Origin: Actinernus sp. WN-2022 | Lineage: Eukaryota > Cnidaria > Anthozoa > Actiniaria > Actinernidae | NCBI GenBank assembly: GCA_030867875.1 | Contig: JAOWCC010001589.1 | Span: forward strand, 81,553,537 to 81,617,536 | Direction: 5' to 3' | Length of the DNA: 64,000 nucleotides | Part shown: piece after piece, positions 9,390 through 20,482 of the stretch | Layout of the letters: every line of letters begins with the position of its first letter | Numbering within the stretch: position 1 is the first letter of the stretch | Notes under the pieces: generated by a model | What the model was told of the DNA's origin: nothing | The model's input: only the letters and a program-made list of their open reading frames with translations | Databases searched by the model: none | Position numbers and translations under genes: made by a program

Positions 9390-10640
9390 GTGGTGGAAAT
9401 TAGAGACCTAAGGGAGTATAAAAAAGTGATCCTTTGTGGAGGGGTATTCATGTTGTTTTGGTTCTTCGCCGTAGTATCTATGCTCCATCAGGAGTACCGA
9501 AAGGTGTGGTTTCTTTGGGAAGATGATCAACACAATGAAATTCCTAGCGGCGGACGAGGTGGAGAAAGTGAGCCGCGAACAATTTAAAGCGTTGACCCAA
9601 CATTTGTACGTGGTTTTGGTGTCCGCGGACATCCCTCAATGGAAACAAATTCGGCCGAAAGAAGGGTTCGCCGAGGCTTGGGTGATTGCTCGCGAAGGCT
9701 TCGATGCGGAGCACCTGAAATAATTTCTGCCTTTTTGGGGGCAGATGTGTACGGTAGCCGTGACGGAAGAGATGAGAGACGAGAGGTTGGCCACCCTAAA
9801 GCAACTTTCCGCCGACCAGGCGTACGGTATTTTGCAAGATTGGCAAGGCAAACTGTGGGAAAAGGGGACGGACGACATGGCGCGTTTGTTTGGGGGCTAC
9901 TTGCAGAGGATGAAAATAATGAACACCGAGTTGAGGAATACCTCCATCCCTCCCATGAGTCCGATGCACATCACCTTGGCTGCCCTGTACATGGCGGTGG
10001 TGGCCTACGCGCAAGGGGATTGTTTCCAGCGGGTGCAGCAAGCGACCCAACGGGAGGCCAAACGCAAAGCCTTGACCTTGAAGATTCCCCGCTGTACGAC
10101 GAGAACAAAGTGCTCATTTTCAAGTACCAGGAGGATTTGAGGAGGGTGTGTGTGTGCCTCTTGACCCAACTCTACCGAGAACTGTTGGTCGAACGGGAGG
10201 CATGGAACCGGCAGAATCTAGACCAGGTGGTGAAGGAGTTCCCTGTCTTGAAGAGCTTGTTCGAGAAGACGTATTTGAAGGAAATGCAAGACATGATGAC
10301 GGGCTGTTTGTGGTATTTGCTCTCCATTGATGTGCTCCCCGAAGAGCTGGGGACGTTGCAAGCGATGATGCGTGAAATGGTCTTTGTGGAATTCGCGAAC
10401 ATGGATGAGGCTGCGCTGTGTTACCATTTGAGCGAGAACTCCAATTGGTCCCACAAGTCCTTGCGCAACAATTTCCAGAGGGAGATGGCGAGGTTCTTGT
10501 TCCGCTGGATTCCCCTGAAGCAGTGCCTGGGGCTGACATGGGACGAGTTGTGCGAGACGCGGCTGCGTGAGGACCTGGTCTGGGGATCGCAGGGTTTCTT
10601 GCACCGATGCCGTACCCAACGCATCCTTCCCTGCGAGTAT
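9390..10640 (+). pseudogene. Polinton-linked unknown ORF, broken by stop and frameshifts
   Basis: A plus-strand reading runs towards the polymerase fragment on the other strand. The first part (9390-9540) has a hydrophobic stretch VILCGGVFMLFWFFAVVSML, probably a membrane segment. An overlapping frame from ATG 9523 gives a soluble, helix-like protein to an in-frame stop at 9721. It resumes in the same frame at 9745-10085 and then shifts frame to continue to about 10640 (LTQLYRELLVEREAWNRQNL and following). It is Leu/Glu/Arg-rich with no motif I recognise. The GC content (about 53%) and position tie it to the Polinton piece rather than to the surrounding AT-rich DNA. It may be one broken gene or two overlapping ones. 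Confidence 0.5.
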
Positions 10641-11145
10641 TGGTACCACGCCGAAACCCTTGGCCTTGTACCATGGCCACCATGGTCTCGAGATTGACAA
10701 CCGCACGATTGCGCACGTTGAGACGCAACCCTTTGACTTTGCATACCGTGCGACCCTGGCTCGTCTCGTACCCGTAACTTTTGGGCCCCGTGCAGGCAAA
10801 GCGTACAATATGCTCTCCTTCTTTCAGGTCGTTGGTCAAATCGCCTAGAAAGCGGTCTGTCTCGGGCGCCACTTGATCCACTTTCCGTGTAAAATAAATA
10901 CTGTCGGTGTCATGGTACACAACACGCTCCTTCAAGAGATGGAGGTATGAATACAATTTCAGGCGTGCGTGCGCCGTCGTGTAGGCTGCGAACATGACGT
11001 TGGTGTATGGGTTCAAGTCGATGTGCTGCGCCGTGGCTTGGTATACGTAATGCACCTGGACCATATCCTCGTGGACAAACAGGATGTCTTCGTCTTCGTC
11101 CCCTCTTCTTCCGCCAGGAGTACCGTGTAGGCATCTTCTTCTTCT
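10641..11145 (-). pseudogene. Polinton DNA polymerase B, C-terminal palm/thumb fragment (copy B)
   Basis: Minus-strand reading gives NPYTNVMFAAYTTAHARLKL and then VVYHDTDSIYF, the polymerase motif C (YxDTDS) that binds catalytic metal. GDLTNDLKEGEHI and CTGPKSYGYET, typical of the region after motif C in Polinton polymerases, follow. The 3' end runs into the convergent unknown ORF near 10640. The central exonuclease and motifs A and B are absent, so this copy is inactive. Confidence 0.82.
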
Positions 11146-11800
11146 TCTTCTACTTCGAGCCTCGGTGTCTTCTGGTCGGCCGGTTGCATGTAACACAGGT
11201 CGTCCGGGAGGACGATGGTTTTACAGCTACGGCACCTGTATTACCCACACACGTGGACCACTGGGTTGGTTTGCCGCCCCCGGGCCAGATGGTCCACGGT
11301 AACACCACACTGACCGCAACGGGTATACCGCTCGTAATAACTCCATTCCCTCGAGTAGAGGTTACCCTGCCCAGTCCTGTGGGGTTGGCGACGGCTAGAA
11401 TCCGTTGCAAGGGTCTCCCCTTTCTTATCACGGGGTACTGTGGGTGCTGCTGAACCTTGGCCAACGCCGTGACCAACGCTCTGGCCATACACAACTCGAC
11501 TTCGTTTTGGATACGTAAAATACTTCTTTTCATTTTTTTATTTTTTTCCAAATCGGTGGTACAGCAGCGGGCCGGGCGGCCTCTTCCCCCGCCCGGTATT
11601 TCCACGTGAAAGACGTGGATATGGAAATTTCCCTGCAGCACAAATTCTTGGTTGGATTGGGTGAGTTCTCCAATTCTAGACATGACCAGGGCGGGGGTCA
11701 GGGTAGACCTCATCAGGTATGGGAAGGCAAGGGGGTAGTCCAAGTGGGGGGCGTCGTCTTGAAGGGCCTGAAAATAAACAATAAATAAATACAAAATTTA
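11146..11800 (-). pseudogene. Polinton DNA polymerase B, N-terminal fragment (copy B), internally deleted
   Basis: The frame includes NFHIHVFHVEIPGGGRGRP and KRSILRIQNEVELCMARAL, the same N-terminal block as copy A. Then the block holding the PCGLPE and HFDVITNM segments is missing and the sequence joins the Cys-rich YTRCGQCGVTVDHLA region in shifted frames. From about 11145 it continues into the motif C fragment. So N- and C-terminal parts of one polymerase lie adjacent with a large central deletion. Confidence 0.78.
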
Positions 11801-11949
11801 AAAATTAAAAACAAATTTAAAATTTAATCGCGGGATTTTGTCTTGATTTTCAGCTCGTAATCTTTACACGTAGTCTTGATTTTTTTGCAGGCTCTTGTTC
11901 TTGTTTGGATCAGTTCAAATCTTTCTTCTTCTTCTTCTTCTTCTTCTAC
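11801..11949. other. Spacer between acidic ORF and polymerase, copy B
   Basis: Matches the region around 4480-4575 of copy A in inverse orientation (for example the CTTGATTTTCAG word), so the homology between the two Polinton pieces is continuous here apart from an AT-rich insertion. Confidence 0.5.
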
Positions 11950-12252
11950 CGCGTTTATTTATTTTTTCTTCCCGCCCCCCTGCTGTTCTACCACGCGTTT
12001 CCGTTTTGTGGGGGGATCGTGGGACGCCGTAGGAAACAACTCTTTTAAACAAGCTTCCATATCCCAGTCATTGTCGTCACCCTTGTCTTCGGGACAAACT
12101 TCGCGATGAACTTCGGGTAGAACTTCGTCAAGGTCTTGACGATCAATTTCGGGTAGGACTTCGGGAAAGTTCCACTCGACTACAATGGTCTCTAGATCCT
12201 CCTCGGCTGTTTCGTCCGTCTCTATTTCCCCGTCCTCGGGAAACTGTACCTC
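11950..12252 (-). pseudogene. Polinton-linked acidic ORF, copy B (truncated by scaffold gap)
   Basis: An open minus-strand frame runs out of the N gap. It reads acidic sequence (EDGEIETDETAEEDLETIVV), then repeated FPEVLPEI / DEVLPEVHREV segments, and ends with a basic tail PTKRKRVVEQQGGGKKK. It matches the broken C-terminal half of the ORF at 3901-4470, and here the tail is in frame. Upstream sequence is lost in the gap. Function unknown. Confidence 0.55.
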
Positions 12253-12353
12253 GNNNNNNNNNNNNNNNNNNNNNNNNNNNNNNNNNNNNNNNNNNNNNNN
12301 NNNNNNNNNNNNNNNNNNNNNNNNNNNNNNNNNNNNNNNNNNNNNNNNNNNNN
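12253..12353. other. Assembly gap (about 100 N)
   Basis: Run of N, a conventional fixed-size scaffold gap. The true distance and order across it are unknown. Confidence 0.98.
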
Positions 12354-14439
12354 GGTTCATGAATATGATGATTAAGAAATATTGATCACTTGGTCGGGTT
12401 GGAAATCTGATCAAACACTTCAGTGCGTTTGGAACTGGTGTTTCATTGGATGTCAAGATGCATCCACCTGACGAAGCTTCGAACAAGGGTTTCACCCGGT
12501 ATCAAGACCCATGCATGTGACCAAATACAGTCCCTCCATTGGATGACTATCTCATGAATTATTAATGAGTTTGAGAAATTATTTTCCAACGGTTTCGATT
12601 GAGGATTGCAAATATTAAAGTAAATGACAAAAGCTGTCACAAAAATGTTTCTAGAAACTTGATTTCTGTTACAGTGAATCGATTCCAAGTTGCTCTAAAT
12701 TTCTGTTAAAAGCAGATTTTGTTTTCATCCACTCGAATCTTTCATCAAAATTGTCTAAAACGAGTAGTTGTTTTTGTATATCTTCATGAGAAGGTTTATC
12801 AAAAGTTCTCATTTGTTGTGCCGGCATGTCACAGATGTCAGAAGGTCATGATATTGGCTGATGAATTTTCTATTGTTGAATCTTAAAGTAGAATTGATCA
12901 CGGTACTGACCTAATAATATACGAACAATGCGGAATTCAAACTTAAAAATAGATAGCACTCACATCTAGTCAATCATACACAACTGGCTGTGTTCCATTC
13001 ATCTTCCTGCACAAGTCGCTTTTAAAGCCATGGATTATGAAGGTACCCCGCTATTTTTTATATGGACAGCTCTAAATAGATCTATAGTCGCTCATTCTAC
13101 TCCTAAACACAACTACAATTAATGTATTTCGTGTACTTTGTTTGGTTATTCATTGTCGTTTAATTGTTGTGTCATACATCCTTTAAATCGGCAAAATGAA
13201 TGCTAATATGTCTTACACAGTTTATTGATGTACGTGTTAGACAGAAACCCTATTCTCTTACTAAACTCCGTGTCGACTATCAATGATGATTACTGAATTA
13301 TCTCTTAAAATGCATGAGTATTTATGACTCCCTATAAGTGCGAGTATTTACGAGTTAGGAAATCTTAATGTTTATATACATCAGGCAATGCGGAAATTTC
13401 TTGGTATGCCCTTCACTGAGAGGGAAACAGCTTCAGTGAGTTGTATGGGCCTAGTTTAATAGATTTAGAGAGCCAACACTTCAGACACTTATTAATTAGC
13501 TATTTAGTCAGTTATAATATTGTACCTTCCAATGTAGATCAGATTGAAGTAGTTGAAAAACTATGATCATGCACTGTACATCTAGCTACAACTTACTTTA
13601 AATTCGAGATTTCTGTTTCATCGACTTTGACATTGTTTACTCTTCTATCTATGTAAATCAAGAAACAGCACTTGAGTTGCTTACTAGAGGTTTCAGTGAT
13701 TTAACTAAAAGGATCAGTTTTAGAAATATAGAGGTTATTCGGTCAGCTAACGAGCTGATATGGCTGCGTATTTTTACGAGTCATTTGTATTTTGGTATTT
13801 TTGGCGAGGCTGATTAGCTAGCCGACTGCAGATAAGTGTTTATTATGCCAATCTTAAAAACGATGCACTATATTTTGTATAAGTATGCGTCCGACCTGTA
13901 AGCCATTATCTTTACTGCCCCAATTACCGATCTCATATTTTTTTCGTTCTTTTTTTTCAGTTTGCAGACGTATATAATAAGATTAGTTAGTGTTTATGAA
14001 TCCCCAAATTATGCCAGTGTTGACGAGTTATGAAATCTGACGGAATGCGGAATTTCTCGGCATGCTCATTGAACACATGCACGCACGTACACCTTCGTGA
14101 TATTAAGATTAAAACTAATGAAGGTGAATTGAATAATACATTTATAGTCCACGGAAGTTGATAATACTCCCCAAAATAAACGTAATTTGAACCTACCATG
14201 CCCGGTAAGATGTGCTATTGAACCGGAAAAAACTAGCCTGCAGAACAGGCGCTTTGACTTTGAGGAGAGACCCCAGAAAGTAGGTCTGGTGAGCGAAGCG
14301 AGTTCTTCAGTTGTGAATTGCTATTAAATCAGGTGAAATTGATTTGTCACTTTGGCATGTGATTGCCACGACCAACAGTTTTACAACTACGCTAAGTTAT
14401 AACTAGTTGAAGAATCATGATCAATGTACCTCTAAATGA
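12354..14439. repeat. AT-rich non-coding region with diverged internal duplications
   Basis: No gene is visible. Blocks recur: about 13316-13430 resembles 14010-14090 (ACGAGTTA, GGCAATGCGGAA-like, GGTATGCCC). About 13530-13860 resembles 15130-15680 in the same order (GAAGTAGTTGAAAA, AAGAAACAGCACTTGA, TTTTAGAAATATA, GGTCAGCTAACGAGCTGAT). About 12835-12960 resembles 15030-15140. The spacing suggests an old direct duplication of roughly 1.5-2 kb upstream of the oxidase exon. Confidence 0.5.
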
Positions 14440-14784
14440 GGGTGGCCAGGGGGTTCTGATCCCGTTTCACACTAAATTAAATGCCCATTTCACGATTCCC
14501 GGATAATAAAATGGCCATTTCACGAAGAAAAGAGCCTGTGAACGAGGTTTTCCGCACCGCTTACGGGATCAGCGTTATTTGAAAACCAAGAAGAAAGGCA
14601 ATCACGAATCTCGCACATTTGCCAGAAATCACAATTAACGGTAAATTAATTTAGTAGTAATTACTCAATTCTCATTTCACGAACACAAAAAAAGACAATT
14701 CACGGGTCACGGAAATTAAACAAATCACGATTCACGTGCAAATAAGCAGCCATTTTTCGAAATTACTCCGTTACCAGGCCACCC
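14440..14784 (+). mobile_element. Small inverted-repeat element
   Basis: Ends GGGTGGCCAGG (14440-14450) and CCAGGCCACCC (14774-14784), inverted with one mismatch. The interior has many ATTTCACGA-like words. No clear target-site duplication was found, so the boundaries are approximate. Confidence 0.45.
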
Positions 14785-15339
14785 CCCAACCGTGATGCTT
14801 AGCGGCCTTTTGCCTTTGTTGTTTATTTCCGCTTCGTGAAGCTATCAAACTAAACAGGAAAACTACAAAAGAAACTTTTCAAAAACAGATTCATATTGAA
14901 ACTGTCCTACAAAACAACAGGATTGCACTGATTTTCAAAATATTGGAAGACAAGTCGTACTAAATTGAGAAAATGGCGGTCTATATACTTTAAGAGTTCT
15001 CATAACTTTTGTGCAGCTTAGAGTCATGATATTGTCTTATGTATCTTTTATTGTTGTAAAGTAGCACTTGGTGGCAACAGGAATTACAGTGCTGAGCACT
15101 ATACCAATAATGCAGAATTCAAACTTATAAATTGATTGTAGGTCAAATTAAAAGTACTTGAAGAACTAGGATCACTGTAGCTGACATTATTTATTCTTCT
15201 ATTGAAATAAACCAAACCAAGAAACAGCACTTGAATAAGCCTATAATGTTGCCTACGACAGGTTTCAAGGGACAAACTAAATGGGTTTTTAGAAATATAC
15301 AGATGTTCAGTTATTCGTCGGCTAACCAGCTAATACACA

Positions 15340-15623
15340 CTATGCATAACTCGCGCGGTCACAACACGAAAAAGAGGCCAGTAGGTCCTCTGGAATGTTG
15401 AAGTTGAAATGCTAGCAGGAAGTGTGAAACGTGATGAACATGATTGTTTAGTTGAAAAATGTTTCTTTATAGTACAACCAGCCAGGCGCATAGCAAATTA
15501 ACGGCATTGTTTCACTGAACATTCCTTCAGTGCATTTCACAATCTCCCCGGGCGCTTCAATTTCAACATTCCAGAGGACCTACTGGCCTCGTTGACATGC
15601 TAGTTACCAGGACTTATGCATAG
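15340..15623 (+). mobile_element. Foldback MITE
   Basis: Outer ends CTATGCATAACTC (15340-15352) and GACTTATGCATAG (15611-15623) are inverted with one mismatch. An inner pair of about 39 bp (15373-15412 and 15552-15591, sharing AGGTCCTCTGGAATGTTGAA) is inverted with about two mismatches. The whole 284 bp could fold into a long hairpin. It splits the duplicated block described at 13530-13860 / 15130-15680, so it is younger than that duplication. Confidence 0.7.
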
Positions 15624-16031
15624 GGTCTATACGGCTGTGTAATACGAGTCAATTATATATTTTGACGAGCCGTCAGGCGTATCAGCTGCATCTGAGCCAA
15701 TGAGCACGCACCATCATTTTGTGGTAAACTGCAACGGCTAATAGTCTCCCTTCAAATTCAAAACTAGCATATAAGCCGTCGAACTTCGTTTTCGGGCTAA
15801 TATTATTTTGTTTAAGAACACCAAATTTCCGCGTGCAACTGTCAGCCGTTACTAGTTCGGCACATAATTTTCGTGCGCTCTCATTGGACAAAAGCGAGCA
15901 CGTGACGTGATAGTGTTTGTCCGCCACTTGGCACTTATATAGTGAACTATAAGCTAATATATGTTATTTCGGGCAATGCAACATAATATTCAAAGTCTTA
16001 GACATTACCGATAACACATTTTGTTTTATAG

Positions 16032-17641
16032 GAACTATTACTAATGAATATGCTGAGTCACTGCGAAAGAAACTTTATCCTTTGCTGGAAGACGATGCAG
16101 AGAAAAGCCGCTTTGATGACATTATCGCAAACGTGTTGAAGGATGACGAGGAAAGGAAAAAAGAAATGGCTGTAGTACCAGAATTTCTCCTTGAGAAGCC
16201 TATATCAACTGTGGCTGAAGTGATCTCTGCAGTGCTCGATGCAAAAATAAAAAATAAAGTGCTTCGGGTTGTTGGGTCCAGACATTCAGCAAGGGATGCC
16301 ATATTCCCAAAGCACGGCGGCACGACTTTAGTGTTAATGGGTGAACTTCGTAAGGTTGAATTCCTAAAAGAACAAGAAGAGAACGGAAAGAAATGGTTGT
16401 ATTGTCGCGTGGGAGGCGGTTGCAACCTTGGCAAGGACCCCATGAACTGCCACTCGACTGTAGACAACTCAGTGTGTTATCAGGTGGCTCAAAAGGGGTT
16501 TGGCTTTCCCGAGCTAGGAGGAATAATCTACCAAACAGTTGGCGGATTCATAATGACGGGCTCTGCTGGGGGTAGCCTACGTCACGGATTTGATGACGTC
16601 ATAAGAGAGATTGAATTCGTCGACGGTACTGGTACGCTTAAGAAAGCAGCTCCTGAAACAGATTTGTGGCATGCCGTAGGTGTTTCTATGGGTCTATTTG
16701 GCGTCATCACCCATGTGACGTTCCGGCTTCCTGAGTTAAACCTAATAACAGGTGAAGAGTCTGGTTACAAGTTCGCAGATTCATCACTGGGCCCCAATGA
16801 TGAAGGCAAGAGCAGGCTAAGGGAAAGCCTCGAAAAACACGAGTACTTTCGTGTGAACTGGTTTCCACAGAAAGATGTTAAACGCGTGCAGGAATGGGTA
16901 GGCGAGCAAACCATAACGGGTGATATCATCCCATACAAGTCCGTTATTTCGTGTCTTTTCGTGGCCGGTACGGCTGCTGTTGTACTCAAGGTCTGTAATT
17001 CAATTCTGCAAAAGCCTAATCCATCCCCCATTGATTACAAGATAATCGGCATCTTGCTGACAACATTTGTACCTAGTAAGTCCAAGAAGTTCTGCGACAA
17101 GTGGTTCAAGACACTACCCATGGATAACGATACTCATGTCGACAGTATCGTCAAAGTGGACTTCACAGAGAATTGGATGCCAATCGATCAGTGCCAGACT
17201 GTGATAGATAAACTCGATCAACTATTCGAGAACCAAAACGCGGCTGGCAACTTTGCAACAGAAATTTACAGTGCAAAAAAGGCCCCTTTCTGGCTTAGCA
17301 TGTCATATGGCGGTGATATGGTAAGAGTTGATCCTTATTGGTGGGCATATAACAGGGGTGACATGCGCCAGTATTTCTCCTTGTTCTGGGATGTTCTGCT
17401 TGATGTGCCGGGGACTCGCCTCCACTGGGGGAAATACCTTCCGAAACCGGGTCAGAAATGTGGCACGAAAACCTTCAACTTGGCATACCTGAAAAGTGTG
17501 TACCCAAAGATGGACGACTGGTTGAAGAAACGAGAGGAAATGGATCCAGACCAAGTGTTCGTCACTGAGTACTGGCGTGGCATCTTCGAAATTCCTCCAA
17601 AAAGAAACGGATTTCGAGATACTTCTTGTAACTTTATCTAG
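16032..17641 (+). CDS. FAD-dependent sugar-1,4-lactone oxidase-like protein, large terminal exon
   Basis: An acceptor (TTTGTTTTATAG, AG at 16030-16031) opens an uninterrupted frame of about 536 codons that ends at TAG 17639-17641. There is no suitable ATG near the start: the frame begins NEYAESLRKKLYPLLEDD and is entered in phase 1, so at least one upstream exon is missing. Residues encoded at about 16190-16740 look like a PCMH-type FAD-binding domain (VVGSRHS, YQTVGGFIMTGSAGGS, GLFGVITHVTFRLPE). The C-terminal part ends with HWGKYLPKPG near 17420-17450, the HWxK-type element of the aldonolactone oxidase family. Such enzymes oxidise sugar lactones with O2, some making ascorbate. The FAD-domain motif has R where VGSGHS is common. 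Substrate is unknown; the oxidase family call is firm. Confidence 0.85.
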
Positions 17642-17935
17642 AACAGAACTCTGCATTGGTTTGGTTATAGTGACGTCACAACTGGGTTTAGAAACGGCAC
17701 AAAATTAATATGCTTATTGAAACTGTTAATGAGCCAAGTAGATTGCTGGATCCCGATATCATATAGAACGATATCATATGTAATCATGATGTAATTCCAT
17801 AGTGTAATGGTTATGCTAAGGTCATCATTATGAATAATTTTCATTAATGTTGTCGGTAAGGTTTCAATATTTGTAGTTGATTATATTTTCATTGCCCATG
17901 ATTAACTAAATAAAGGTGATAATAATGTTCTTGTA
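17642..17935 (+). promoter_or_regulatory. 3' UTR and polyadenylation signal of the oxidase gene
   Basis: About 270 bp after the stop is AACTAAATAAAGG with AATAAA at 17909-17914, followed by a T/G-rich stretch. This is the nearest canonical signal and gives a short 3' UTR. Confidence 0.6.
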
Positions 17936-18862
17936 CCGAACTTTAGTTACATTTTTATAGTATTTTAATTGAGAGCCTATAGAGAGTCAAAGAGAACGGG
18001 AATTACCCTTAGCTTCTTATTTTACATATACCTCGCCTGTGTTACATATATGTAGTTCTGCGTAGTTATTTTAAAAACATTTTATACCAGGTGTGTGTAG
18101 TTGAAGAGCCTGTCTGGAAACATATCACAAAGTTAACGTATGCATGTATGTATATGTATTCCATCATATACAACTTTTATAAAGGCACAAAATAAATACA
18201 AAAACGTACTACGTGTCATTTGTCTCATTGGAAGGAGATCTAGATGTGAAGGAAATATTAGCGCCAGATTTTTCTTTTTTTATTACGCAATCTTCTACCA
18301 TGCAGCACGTACACACGGCAATTTCCAATCTACAAAATTAGTAAACAGAAGGCTTCCTCTTTCGGTTATGCCTCTCATATATAACTGAATCAAGAGATCG
18401 CTAGTGACTTTAACGTCTCGACTGGAGCTTGGTAGATAAGACCGGAAGCATTGGACAAGCTATGAACTTACTTTCTGTGTGTGTTTTTAACGAAAATAAA
18501 GATGATTGTTTGCAGTGTCAGTATAATACAAGAAAGCAGTTTTGAAGTAGTAATCGCTGATTTGGGTGCAGTAAATTGTTTTAAATCTTGTTCAACCATT
18601 TTTGGAGGATTTAAATGGTCGTAATATTGCTTTAAAATGCGTTGAAAGAACGTCATTTATGGCGTCAAATTATGCTAATGATTAGTTGATTGGAACTATT
18701 TAATAGAGGGTGCTGCTCAGGAAGCTGGTCATATAATATGGCCGCCGAAAAAGCAAAAGACCTGTGACCAGATCTAGAATTAATCTTAGAAAGGCGAATG
18801 TTATCCTTGCCTCTGGTGGTATAATTATCAATTGTCAAATTGTACTAAATAAATTATACTTG
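17936..18862. other. Intergenic, nothing recognised
   Basis: AT-rich sequence with no long coding frame and no element ends that I could pair. Confidence 0.5.
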
Positions 18863-19060
18863 TCAGATAAGAAATAGGCCAATCATGTAGGCATTTGTAA
18901 GCTGCCAGACATTTATGAAGCTTCCAGCACTTCGCTGCATGATAGGTATCCACTCAAGTTGCTTAAATAAATCAGCACATCGATGATCTCTAATTCTCTT
19001 TTGGAAAATAATTCGCGCTCCTCTTTTCTGGTAGCTAGGTAGGTACAACCGGCTTTATTT
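18863..19060 (-). pseudogene. LINE reverse transcriptase C-terminal remnant
   Basis: The minus-strand frame reads YQKRGARIIFQKRIRDHRC and then LFKQLEWIPIMQR, the pattern after the thumb of CR1/jockey-type LINE proteins (QKRAARII then L..L.W.P...R). Short and truncated on both sides. Confidence 0.6.
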
Positions 19061-19263
19061 AAACATGCTTGGCCCGTCAACTATTGCTGATTTCCACAAG
19101 GGGCGTGTGGATAAACAATTAACACTTTAAGAAAATATAAACCTTAGTGTACTATAAAATAATATTTTGCTATTGATTGTCTATAGATATATCTATTATA
19201 AATGTATTATTTATCAAGTTAATTAAAAATTCAAGTTAAGTTAAGGATCGAGTAGGAAAGATG

Positions 19264-19660
19264 TGAACTTGAATGAGGGGATTGACTCACATTTGCGTAA
19301 TTTTTCTAGAATTCCATACTTTTGCCCCACTATATGAAAAACTATTCTTAACGTTTTCTGTTTTAGGGTGAGGTAACTGTAGCGAGGTAGTGGAACCCCT
19401 TACATTATATTTGGTAATATCATGCTTTTTAGTGAAAAGATCTGTAAGGCAATTTGGGGCCATGTCGTTAAGTAATTTAAACATGTGTTTGGCCTTTATT
19501 ATGGTTCTTTGAATTTCAAGAGTTTCCCAGCGTAAAGCGTTCGAAGATTCTTGGTGGGGAATTTCGTTACTCATATGTGTAATTATTCTTGCAAATCTGT
19601 TTTGCAGACGTTTTGAGAGACTTTCATGAAGGGACTGTCCCATACCTCACTACAGTAATG
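19264..19660 (-). pseudogene. LINE reverse transcriptase C-terminal remnant, second family
   Basis: The minus-strand frame reads LQNRFARIITHMSNE, RWETLEIQRTIIKAKHMFKL, YNVRGSTTSLQLP and SFSYSGAKVWNS, the usual C-terminal block of a non-LTR retrotransposon protein. The stop at 19287 follows WNSRKITQM. It is a different family from 18863-19060. Confidence 0.72.
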
Positions 19661-19684
19661 TATCAGTCAATTCCAAACCCGTGC

Positions 19685-19835
19685 ATCCCCCCCCCCCCCC
19701 CCGGCCCACCCCTGGGCATTTGATCAGAGGCTTGCTCCCGAGGGTGGGGAATTTGACGAGTATCTAAGCCCTCAGGGGCGGGCATTTGACGAACAGTGGG
19801 GGTGGGGGTTGGGGCATTTGATCGGTGTTCAAAAA
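19685..19835. repeat. C-run and G-rich low-complexity tract
   Basis: A run of about 14 C is followed by repeats of GGGCATTTGA and GGGGTGGGGG words. Probably a decayed minisatellite. Confidence 0.6.
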
Positions 19836-20482
19836 ATACATTCTTTCTGTCTACAAATTCGCATCGCTCGCGTCGAAATGGCGAACGTACGTGTCTTCGA
19901 GGAATTCCAGGATAATGATTGCGCATTTGTAGAGGCTTGATAGAGTAAACCTGCCAAATTTGAAGGCCGCTTTCAGAGGTAAATTGCTTATGTTTAAGCC
20001 TATAAACGTTTTGCTTCATGAACTTTGACCGACTGCGTGATATTAAGTGCGTGACAAGATTTGTGATAAGTTGAATTTGCTGCGACCCTCGACAGCGCGC
20101 GAGTTAAAAACTTAATTATTATATCGGTAAAAGACGGGCCGATTGGTGCCTGTTGCATACTTTATATACCAAGAGCATAAGCTAACATATTCAATTTCAA
20201 ACCATTAATACGTTTATTATCAAATATATAACTGAAACCAAAAACGATCGAGCCGGTAGAAATGATTGTTCTCATCCCGGACCGGTTGAAGGTGGTTTTC
20301 ACCGTCGGTGTTTCCTGTGAATTGCTTGAGTCAGAGATTCTGAATAAAACAATGATGTCATTTATTTTTCAATAGTCTTTTCTAGGCTAAGTAATATACA
20401 TGTTCATGCCAAGTTAAGGAAGGATCTAAGAAGAAAAGGAATAGCTAGAATTGGCCAAGCGTTTGTTTGAACCAAACAGCAT

